Shown here: positions 16,699 through 24,069 of the stretch, piece after piece
How positions within the stretch are numbered: position 1 is the first letter of the stretch
Layout: each line of letters starts with the position of its first letter
The notes under the pieces: generated by a model
Database searches by the model: none
Told to the model about the DNA's origin: nothing
The model's input: the letters and a program-made list of their open reading frames with translations, nothing else
NCBI RefSeq assembly: GCF_030812855.1
Contig: NZ_JAUSTK010000009.1
Coordinates: 1 to 64,000 of the forward strand
Length of the DNA stretch: 64,000 bases
Source of the DNA: Paenibacillus wynnii
GTDB lineage: Bacteria; Bacillota; Bacilli; Paenibacillales; Paenibacillaceae
Direction: 5' to 3'
Made by a program: the position numbers and the translations under genes

Positions 16699-17550
16699 TT
16701 GATTGCCTACGAATCAAGAGTAATTGGAATTATCTACACGATAGCCGCTATTATTTTAATCTGTTTTGTAAACATTCTGTTTCTAAAATCAAGGAAAATT
16801 TGGATGGAAAAGAAAATTAACAAATATCTCTTGAAGTTTCAAGATTACTTTACATATATACAAGCTCAAATAGACAGTGATGATAACTTAATGGCACCCC
16901 AATCACCTTTAAATAGCCTTGAACGGGTTGTTTTGCAAAAAAAACTCATTGAGTGGATACATCACTTCAAGGGAGGCCATCGGGAGAAATTAATTAAGTT
17001 ATGCGGAGATATGGAACTAATCAAACTTGATTTGAAATATCTGCATAGCCCGCTGCCTTGGAGAAGGTTGAATGCCGTCTACAATTTGGGTGCTATGAGA
17101 TCTAATCAAGCCATGCCCAGGCTCCTGAAGTTACTCGAAGCAAATAAGTATGATCCGATTATCTTTATTATCGCTCGTTCCATTGCTAAGTGTGCTTCAA
17201 CAGAAGATGATTTGAGAGAAATGGTGCTCCTACTTGTGAGGCATCGTAAAAACGTTCACCATTTAATTGTGGATATCATCAAAGAATCAGAAATAGATTC
17301 TACCCCGCTAATGATGGAATTTCTAATGGATGACGATTATGACTTGATTAAAATAGCGCTAGTGGGAATGCCTGTGTATATGGAATCCAACATCGTTCCT
17401 AGGCTATATCGTTTGTTAGACTTCGAAGATGAGGAAATCAGAACGAAAGCAACGGGAATGTTAAACAGTAATAACAGGTTTCTTCCACCGGGAAATGGCG
17501 GGGTTCAGGATGAGATAGAAAGGGTGCTTCTAAACAACCAGGCCGTATAA
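16699..17550 (+). CDS. Membrane-anchored HEAT-repeat protein of exopolysaccharide locus 1
   Basis: A 283-residue protein with an N-terminal transmembrane helix (about 7-30), a basic linker, then an alpha-helical domain with HEAT-like pairs: WRRLNAVYNLGAMRSNQAMPRLLKLLEA (about 125-152), YDPIIFIIARSIAKCAS and DEEIRTKATGMLNS. HEAT repeats usually mediate protein contacts, so a scaffold for the synthase encoded next is plausible but unproven. The start is TTG with GGAAGGA 8 bases upstream. First gene of a plus-strand operon running to 27147. Confidence 0.75.
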   Translation: MIAYESRVIGIIYTIAAIILICFVNILFLKSRKIWMEKKINKYLLKFQDYFTYIQAQIDSDDNLMAPQSPLNSLERVVLQKKLIEWIHHFKGGHREKLIKLCGDMELIKLDLKYLHSPLPWRRLNAVYNLGAMRSNQAMPRLLKLLEANKYDPIIFIIARSIAKCASTEDDLREMVLLLVRHRKNVHHLIVDIIKESEIDSTPLMMEFLMDDDYDLIKIALVGMPVYMESNIVPRLYRLLDFEDEEIRTKATGMLNSNNRFLPPGNGGVQDEIERVLLNNQAV

Positions 17551-17570
17551 CTTCAATGAAAGGAGATGCC

Positions 17571-18989
17571 ATGAGAGATTTATTGTTAGGTTATGGAGTC
17601 TTTGCTACCTATTACGTGATTGTCATTAACACTCTTTATTTTACGATTATGTTGTTCTCCTTCAAGAAGATTTTTTCGATTGTGAAAAACAGCAAGTTTT
17701 CAAGATATAAGGCATTGTCAGGTTCTGAGTATGTTCCATCCATATCCATTCTTGTCCCTGCCTATAATGAAGAACTAACTATCATCGAGAATGTCAGTTC
17801 ATTGCTTGCCCTGGATTATCCTAAGTATGAGGTCATTGTAATCAATGACGGATCGAAAGATGACACGGTAAACATATTGGTTAATGAATTTGGGCTCAAA
17901 CCCTCACAGCGGGTAGCAAGAAATATTTTAGAGACAGAAGCCATTAGAGCAGTGTATCACAATCCTAAGTACCCTAATCTATATTTGATTGACAAGAATA
18001 ATGGAGGAAAGGCCGATTCGCTGAATGCTGGTATTAATCTTTCCAACCATCCATTGATTGCCTCGATTGATGCAGATTCTTTGCTCGAGAAAGATGCCCT
18101 TATCCGCATTGTTAAGGTGTATATGGAGAATCCCGAAGAAACTGTGGCTATTGGAGGAAATATTCGGATTGCGAATGGTTGCGAGATTCAAGACGGAATC
18201 GTTAAAAAAGTTCATCTGCCTGATACTATTCTCCCAATGTTTCAAACGGTAGAGTACCTAAAGGCGTTTCTAGGAGGAAGAATTGGCTGGAGTGCCATCA
18301 ATGGATTGATTATCGTATCGGGAGCTTTTGGAGTCTTTCGTAAGGATTATGTGATTAAAGCAGGTGGTTATCGCGGAGGATATCCTGGAGAAGATATGAA
18401 CATCATTATTAAGCTTCATAAATATATGCTGGAAAACAAATTACCTTACCGCATAGCCTATTGTCCTGATGCTGTTTGCTGGACGCAGGCCCCTGATTCA
18501 CTGCGAATACTGGGCAGCCAGCGAAGGCGATGGGGACGCGGAAATCTAAAGAATATGCTGGAGTACGGGATACATATGGCATTTCGTCCAAAGTATAAAA
18601 TTATGGGTTTTCTAACCATTCCTTATAATATTATCTTTGAAACCTTGAATCCGTACTTTAGATTTACCGGTTTTTTAGCCTTGATAGGATATGTCCTAAC
18701 AGATTTAACCAATTGGCACGTACTTCTACTTTTTAGCTTGTTGAACATTCTATATGGGATACTGCTGGGAGTCGGGGCGCTTTTACTGGAGGAAATTGGG
18801 TTCAGGCGTTATCCGAGAATTAGAGATATTTTCAAGATGTTATTCTTTATTGTCATCATGTTCTTAGGGTATCAACAACTGGGGGTTGTCTGGAGATTTC
18901 TTGGGCATATTGAGTTTTTTAGAAACAATAATACTTGGGGAACGATGACCCGAACCAGTTTTAATAAAGATAAAAAAACCACTGCATAG
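17571..18989 (+). CDS. Processive family 2 glycosyltransferase (PgaC/IcaA-like polysaccharide synthase)
   Basis: A 472-residue membrane GT2. It has a transmembrane segment near the N-terminus and a GT-A domain with VPAYNEE (about 60), INDGSKDD (first Asp), SIDADS (the DxD metal motif), PGEDMN (catalytic base region) and QRRRWGRGN (the QxxRW motif of processive synthases). About four C-terminal transmembrane helices follow. It would polymerise a UDP-sugar and export the chain, by analogy with poly-N-acetylglucosamine synthases. ATG 17571 has AAAGGAG 5 bases upstream. Downstream HexNAc-supply genes suggest an amino-sugar polymer. Confidence 0.9.
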   Translation: MRDLLLGYGVFATYYVIVINTLYFTIMLFSFKKIFSIVKNSKFSRYKALSGSEYVPSISILVPAYNEELTIIENVSSLLALDYPKYEVIVINDGSKDDTVNILVNEFGLKPSQRVARNILETEAIRAVYHNPKYPNLYLIDKNNGGKADSLNAGINLSNHPLIASIDADSLLEKDALIRIVKVYMENPEETVAIGGNIRIANGCEIQDGIVKKVHLPDTILPMFQTVEYLKAFLGGRIGWSAINGLIIVSGAFGVFRKDYVIKAGGYRGGYPGEDMNIIIKLHKYMLENKLPYRIAYCPDAVCWTQAPDSLRILGSQRRRWGRGNLKNMLEYGIHMAFRPKYKIMGFLTIPYNIIFETLNPYFRFTGFLALIGYVLTDLTNWHVLLLFSLLNILYGILLGVGALLLEEIGFRRYPRIRDIFKMLFFIVIMFLGYQQLGVVWRFLGHIEFFRNNNTWGTMTRTSFNKDKKTTA

Positions 18990-19013
18990 GAGGGAAGTAA
19001 AATAAAAACGACT

Positions 19014-19835
19014 ATGACAAAGCCATCGAAAAAGCTGCAAGATGCGTTTGAATTTTTTCTTACCTACTATGAGGCAGGCCAAATCTCTTACGGGATCATT
19101 CTTGTCGAATCCCAAGAGATAAGTGAAAAGCAACTGCAAGAGATGAAAATTCACTTTGGAAAGGAGGATTCTTTGTTCGCGCAATACTATTACGATAATG
19201 AGAGTAGTATTCTGGCTATCTTAATAGACAATAAGAAGCTAAGTTTCACACATTATCATTCTCTTATTGTAAAAAGTTATTTGCAGGAACGTAATCTGTT
19301 GGCTGGCCAAATCTTAATCGCTAGCTTCCCGGAGAACGGTGAGTCACCTGTACAGATATTAAACGATATGTTAGATGAGATGAGTAAAGGTACAAGCGAA
19401 GTTGGGGAAATACGTATTTTTAACTTTGAATCTCTGAAGACCAAGTCTCAAAAAAGCATTTTAGTTGTAAATGATGATGTAACCGTGAATGAGTATTTAG
19501 GTATTTTCTTACAACAAAAAGGATACCAGCTTTATTTTGCCCAGAACGGAAAGGAGGGAATAGAAGAATTCGTAGAACATAAGCCGGATTTAGTGATTAC
19601 AGAGTTAAATTTGCCGATTATAGACGGTTACCAACTAATCAATAGGATCAACAGTAGTGGAACTGAAAATAGATATAAAATTATGGTGTTAACGGATAAA
19701 CGATTGGATGAGGACATTCAAAAATCGTTCCAAATGGGCGTTTCTGACTACATGATTAAACCATTTTCACCTATAGAGTTGGCAGTTCGTATTAAAAGAC
19801 TACTTCAAGAAAATGACGATAAGGGAGAAGTGTAA
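19014..19835 (+). CDS. REC-domain protein with Glu at the phosphoacceptor site and N-terminal GGDEF-like fold
   Basis: A 273-residue protein. The C-terminal receiver domain (about 145-265) keeps the acidic pair (VNDD), the Thr (VLTDK) and the Lys (MIKPF), but the phosphoacceptor Asp is Glu197 (DLVITELNLP), a change that mimics phosphorylation in many receivers. The N-terminal 130 residues follow a GGDEF-like order of strands and helices (GIILVES, YYYDNESSILAILIDN, GQILIASFPENGES) without any GGDEF signature; that reading is tentative. AGGAGGG (18988-18994) is 19 bases from this ATG but 7 bases from an in-frame ATA at 19002, a possible non-standard start giving IKTTMTKP. Confidence 0.8.
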   Translation: MTKPSKKLQDAFEFFLTYYEAGQISYGIILVESQEISEKQLQEMKIHFGKEDSLFAQYYYDNESSILAILIDNKKLSFTHYHSLIVKSYLQERNLLAGQILIASFPENGESPVQILNDMLDEMSKGTSEVGEIRIFNFESLKTKSQKSILVVNDDVTVNEYLGIFLQQKGYQLYFAQNGKEGIEEFVEHKPDLVITELNLPIIDGYQLINRINSSGTENRYKIMVLTDKRLDEDIQKSFQMGVSDYMIKPFSPIELAVRIKRLLQENDDKGEV

Positions 19836-19837
19836 CA

Positions 19838-21193
19838 ATGAATAATTATTCTGATTTAAAACAAAAAATCGTATCTAAAACAGCAAAAATCGGGGTCATT
19901 GGACTCGGGTATGTGGGTCTTCCTCTAGCGATGGAAATGGTTAAGAGCGGCTTTTCAGTCGTTGGTATAGATTTAGATATTCGTAAAATTGAAAAATTGC
20001 TATCCGGGAAGTCCTATATCCAGGATGTACCCGATGATGTCATTCAATTGTCTCTTGCAACGTTTCATCCGACGGCCGATTTCTCAGCGCTTGAAGAATT
20101 AGATGCGATCAGTATCTGTGTGCCGACACCGCTAAGTGAAAATCAGGATCCGGACACTTCATATATTACTAGTGTAGTAAACATGATCAAAAAACATATG
20201 AAAAAAAGAATGTTAATCACACTGGAGAGTACGACTTATCCCGGTACAACCGAAGAGCTGATTCAATGGGAATTTGAAAAAATGGGTTTAAAGGTAGGAG
20301 AGGATTTCTTCCTTTGTTTCTCACCAGAGCGTGTAGATCCCGGTAACACTTCTTATAACACCTATAATACGCCAAAAGTAATTGGGGGTACAACTCCCAA
20401 GTGCGCAGAGCTGGGCTCGCTTTTGTACGGAAATACTGTGAAAACAGTGATTACCGTTTCTTCCCCAAAGGTAGCTGAAATGTCTAAATTGCTTGAAAAT
20501 ACGTTCCGGAGTGTCAATATTGCCTTTGTGAATGAAATGGCGCTGATGTGCGACAAGATGGGGATTAATGTGTGGGAGACCATCAGGGCTGCTTCTTCAA
20601 AACCCTTTGGATATATGCCTTTTTTTCCGGGTCCGGGAATTGGCGGGCACTGCATTCCTCTTGATCCGATGTATCTGTCCTGGAAGGCAAAAGGTTTCCG
20701 GTTTCACAGCAAATTCATCGAACTGGCTCAATCGATTAATGATAATATGCCTGATTATGTTATCAGCAAAACGGGCCAAGTTCTTAATGTATACGAGAAA
20801 TCGATTCGGAAATCCAACGTACTCATTCTAGGAATGGCCTACAAACCTGATATTGACGACATGCGTGAATCACCAGGCTTACATATCTATGAGTTGTTTC
20901 AAGAAAGTGGAGCGCGTGTCGATTACTATGATCCGCATGCCCTAAGCTTTATCGATAAACATGGGAACACGGTTCATTCAATTCCCTACGATTTAGATAA
21001 AATGAAAAGCTATGATTGTTTTGTACTCATTACGAATCACAACAGCTTTGACTACCATGAGCTCGCAAGTTTAGGCGTTCCTGTTATTGATACCCGTGAT
21101 GCTTTCCAAGGAATTACTGCAGAGCATATCTACCAGCTTGGAACAACGGTAAAGATACCTGCTGAGAAAGAACTGCTCTCCCTTTTAGCGTAG
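19838..21193 (+). CDS. UDP-N-acetyl-hexosamine 6-dehydrogenase (WbpA/WecC family)
   Basis: A 451-residue nucleotide-sugar dehydrogenase: Rossmann motif GLGYVGLPLA (about 20), central ENTFRSVNIAFVNE with the conserved acidic and Asn residues, catalytic Cys in GPGIGGHCIPLDP and the C-terminal MAYKPDIDDMRESPG motif typical of WbpA-type enzymes. It makes a UDP-HexNAc uronate with two NAD+. No 2-epimerase gene is present, so UDP-GlcNAc is more likely than UDP-ManNAc as substrate. AGGGAGAAG precedes the ATG, 2 bases after the REC gene stop. It implies an acidic amino-sugar component in the polymer. Confidence 0.9.
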   Translation: MNNYSDLKQKIVSKTAKIGVIGLGYVGLPLAMEMVKSGFSVVGIDLDIRKIEKLLSGKSYIQDVPDDVIQLSLATFHPTADFSALEELDAISICVPTPLSENQDPDTSYITSVVNMIKKHMKKRMLITLESTTYPGTTEELIQWEFEKMGLKVGEDFFLCFSPERVDPGNTSYNTYNTPKVIGGTTPKCAELGSLLYGNTVKTVITVSSPKVAEMSKLLENTFRSVNIAFVNEMALMCDKMGINVWETIRAASSKPFGYMPFFPGPGIGGHCIPLDPMYLSWKAKGFRFHSKFIELAQSINDNMPDYVISKTGQVLNVYEKSIRKSNVLILGMAYKPDIDDMRESPGLHIYELFQESGARVDYYDPHALSFIDKHGNTVHSIPYDLDKMKSYDCFVLITNHNSFDYHELASLGVPVIDTRDAFQGITAEHIYQLGTTVKIPAEKELLSLLA

Positions 21194-21195
21194 AG

Positions 21196-21237
21196 AAGCG
21201 CCGGTGTTTCTAATCAAAAATTGACTATGACGAGGAG
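21196..21237 (+). promoter_or_regulatory. Apparent relic of a glmS ribozyme 5' end
   Basis: The 52-base gap before glmS contains GAAGCGCC (at 21195-21202), then 25 bases, then TGACGAGGAG (21228-21237). In Bacillus-type glmS ribozymes AGCGCC marks the cleavage site and, after the P2 loop, UUGACGAGG leads into the core. The following core (GGUUUAUCGA and CGGCGGAUG blocks) is absent, so the RNA should be inactive. GAGGAG now sits where the ribosome-binding site of glmS is needed. Confidence 0.5.
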
Positions 21238-21245
21238 ATAGACAG

Positions 21246-23078
21246 ATGTGTGGAATAGTAGGGTACATTGGAGATGGACAGGCACAACAGATTTTGACGA
21301 ATGGCTTGAAAAAGCTTGAATATCGTGGATATGATTCCGCGGGAATCGCGGTTTACAACGGTGAGGAAGTCCAAGTGTGCAAGTCTAAGGGACGCATTGC
21401 TGTTCTAGAAGAGCGTTTGGAGCATACGCCAATGGAGGGTTCTGTAGGGATAGGCCATACACGCTGGGCAACACACGGGCGTCCATCAGATGAGAATTCA
21501 CATCCTCATACGGATGAATCAGGGAAGTTCTCGGTGGTTCATAACGGAATTATTGAGAATTACCAGGAACTCAAACAAGACCTTTTGGATAAAGGAGTCA
21601 TCTTTACCTCAGAGACAGATACGGAAGTCATCGTTCATTTGCTGGCTGATTTATACGATGGTGATATTATTTCTACGGTTCAAACAGCAGTATCCAAAAT
21701 GCGCGGTGCCTATTCTCTTGGTGTTATCACTGAGTATGAACCGGACAAGCTGATCGCTGTTCGTTTTGCCAGTCCTTTAGTTATTGGCCTTGGAGAGAGA
21801 GAGAACTTCATTGGCTCAGATATCTCTGCTGTTCTTGAATACACTCGTGACTTTTACATCCTAGAGGATGGAGAAATGGCTGTAATTACGAGAAGCAATG
21901 TTTCTCTGATGAAAATGGATACGAATCAAGCCGTTCAACGCGATATCCTCCGAGTAGATTGGGACATGGTGCAAACGGAGAAAGACGGCTTCGAGACCTT
22001 TATGTTGAAGGAAATCTATGAACAGCCGAATGCTTTCCGCAAAACAATATTGAACCGTATTGATTCAGCCGGGAAAAATATTGTATTTGAAGGATTGAAT
22101 TTAAGCGCAGAACTTATCCAAGATCTCGACAAAATATATATTATTGGATGCGGAACCGCGTTCCATGCTGGATTGGTCGGAAAGTATGTCATCGAAGAAC
22201 TGACCCGTATTCCGGTGGAAGTAGATGTCGCTTCTGAATTTAGATATCGCCGTCCGATCATTACTAAGAAAACTTTGGTGATTGTAGTCAGTCAATCTGG
22301 AGAAACGGCTGACACCTTGGCTGCTTTACGGGAAAGTCAACGTCTTGGCGCCAAAGTTTTGGCTATTACTAACGCTCCGGGAAGCTCCATTGCCCGCGAT
22401 GCCGATGATGTAATTGCAACTATAGCGGGGCCGGAGATTGCCGTGGCTTCTACCAAAGCTTATTCATCGCAGTTAATCGTATTCTATCTACTTGGACTGT
22501 ACCTTGCACAAGTCAAAGACACCATCCTGGGAGATGAGCGAAAGCTCATGATTGAGGCTCTATGCAAATTGCCCGAACAAGCGGAAGCCGTGCTTCAGCG
22601 TGCAAATGATATTCAACTGTATGCGGAGTCCATCAAGGATCGCAAAAGTTTGTTTTTTATGGGTCGGGGCATCGATTATGCGGTTGCACTAGAAGGCTCT
22701 CTGAAATTGAAGGAAATTTCCTACATACACTCTGAGGCTTATGCGGCTGGCGAATTGAAGCATGGAACCCTGGCTTTGATTGAAGAAGGAACACCCGTTA
22801 TTGCACTGGTCACCCAAACGGAGCTTTATGAGAAAATGGTTAGCAATATTAAAGAAGTAAAAGCCCGTGGCGCGCATGTATTGGGTGTTACGTTGGAAGA
22901 AAATATCGAGCTGCACAGAGTGGTGGATGACGTGTGCTTAATTCCTCATACGCTTCCTTTGTTTACACCTATTCTTTCGGTACTTCCATTACAGCTTATT
23001 GCCTATTATGCTTCCAGATCACTTGGTAATGATGTCGATAAACCCCGCAACCTTGCCAAAAGCGTTACGGTTGAATAA
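21246..23078 (+). CDS. glmS: Glutamine-fructose-6-phosphate aminotransferase (operon copy)
   Basis: A full-length 610-residue GlmS. The N-terminal Ntn amidotransferase starts with the catalytic Cys (MCGIVGYIG) and has HTRWATHG (about 74). Two SIS isomerase domains follow (about 290-425 and 460-600), containing CGTAFHAG, SQSGETADTLAA and ending DKPRNLAKSVTVE. It makes glucosamine-6-phosphate, the first step to UDP-GlcNAc. Its place between a HexNAc dehydrogenase and a GlmU-like gene suggests a dedicated supply for exopolysaccharide. It lacks an intact glmS ribozyme upstream, so normal feedback by GlcN6P is probably lost. A housekeeping glmS presumably exists elsewhere. Confidence 0.95.
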   Translation: MCGIVGYIGDGQAQQILTNGLKKLEYRGYDSAGIAVYNGEEVQVCKSKGRIAVLEERLEHTPMEGSVGIGHTRWATHGRPSDENSHPHTDESGKFSVVHNGIIENYQELKQDLLDKGVIFTSETDTEVIVHLLADLYDGDIISTVQTAVSKMRGAYSLGVITEYEPDKLIAVRFASPLVIGLGERENFIGSDISAVLEYTRDFYILEDGEMAVITRSNVSLMKMDTNQAVQRDILRVDWDMVQTEKDGFETFMLKEIYEQPNAFRKTILNRIDSAGKNIVFEGLNLSAELIQDLDKIYIIGCGTAFHAGLVGKYVIEELTRIPVEVDVASEFRYRRPIITKKTLVIVVSQSGETADTLAALRESQRLGAKVLAITNAPGSSIARDADDVIATIAGPEIAVASTKAYSSQLIVFYLLGLYLAQVKDTILGDERKLMIEALCKLPEQAEAVLQRANDIQLYAESIKDRKSLFFMGRGIDYAVALEGSLKLKEISYIHSEAYAAGELKHGTLALIEEGTPVIALVTQTELYEKMVSNIKEVKARGAHVLGVTLEENIELHRVVDDVCLIPHTLPLFTPILSVLPLQLIAYYASRSLGNDVDKPRNLAKSVTVE

Positions 23079-23080
23079 AC

Positions 23081-24061
23081 ATGAAGAATCATTATGCGAT
23101 AGTTTTGGCAGCGGGTAAAGGGACTCGAATGAAATCGAAGCTTTATAAGGTGCTGCATACCGTTTGCGGAAAACCGATGGTTCAGCATGTGGTGGATAGA
23201 ATGAACGATCTCGTTGTTGACGAGATCGTTGTCATTGTGGGGCATGGGGCCGAACAAGTTAAGGAACAGCTCGGAACGGCTGTACAGTATGGGTTTCAGG
23301 ACAAGCAGCTCGGAACGGCGCATGCCGTTATGATGAGCAAAGATTTTCTACAGGATAAGACCGGAACTACGATTGTAGTAAGTGGAGATACCCCGTTAAT
23401 AAGCGAAAAAACTTTAAGAAACTTAATGGATCAACATGAAAACACTCAATCAGCGGCTACCGTCTTAACAGTAGTAGCAGCTGATCCTGCGGGATACGGC
23501 AGAATTGTCCGCACCTCCAAGGGTCTTGTAGAACGGATCGTGGAACACAAGGATGCAACAATGGAAGAAAGGGAGATTTCTGAGGTTAGCACCGGGATTT
23601 TTTGCTTTGACAACCAACTATTATTCCAAGCTCTAAGTGAAGTGAAGAATGACAATGTTCAAGGAGAGTATTATTTACCGGATGTAATAGAAATTATGAG
23701 GAAACAAAATCATCTCATTTCTGCCTATAGGACGAATGATGTGGAAGATGGAATGGGAGTCAATGATAAAGTGCAGCTAGCTGCGGTTGAAAAACTCCTC
23801 CGTGCTAGAGTAAATAACCAGCATATGATAAACGGGGTTACCCTTATCGACCCTGATTCTACTTTTATTGATACAGATGTTGTTATAGGAGCAGATACGG
23901 TCGTTCATCCCGGATCATTTCTTCGCGGCAACACCCGTATAGGCGAAAGCTGCGTGATAGGGCCTCATACCGATCTGCTGGATTGTGAGGTACAGAGTGA
24001 AGTCAAGATTCAATACTCTCGTGTCACCAATAGCTTGATTGGTCAATCCATAGGTGACTAG
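23081..24061 (+). CDS. GlmU-like uridylyltransferase lacking the acetyltransferase domain
   Basis: A 326-residue protein, against about 455 for GlmU. The N-terminal pyrophosphorylase domain is intact: LAAGKGTRMKSKLYKVLH (about 8-25), QLGTAHA, SGDTPL and VQGEYYLPD. The left-handed beta-helix begins near 255 but stops at NSLIGQSIGD, just before the VGPFAHLRP segment of full GlmU, so the acetyl-CoA site and catalytic His are missing. It could make UDP-GlcNAc from GlcNAc-1-P but not acetylate GlcN-1-P. It begins 2 bases after the glmS stop with a weak ribosome-binding site, suggesting translational coupling. No continuation of the domain is seen in any frame downstream. Confidence 0.88.
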   Translation: MKNHYAIVLAAGKGTRMKSKLYKVLHTVCGKPMVQHVVDRMNDLVVDEIVVIVGHGAEQVKEQLGTAVQYGFQDKQLGTAHAVMMSKDFLQDKTGTTIVVSGDTPLISEKTLRNLMDQHENTQSAATVLTVVAADPAGYGRIVRTSKGLVERIVEHKDATMEEREISEVSTGIFCFDNQLLFQALSEVKNDNVQGEYYLPDVIEIMRKQNHLISAYRTNDVEDGMGVNDKVQLAAVEKLLRARVNNQHMINGVTLIDPDSTFIDTDVVIGADTVVHPGSFLRGNTRIGESCVIGPHTDLLDCEVQSEVKIQYSRVTNSLIGQSIGD

Positions 24062-24069
24062 AATAGCTT

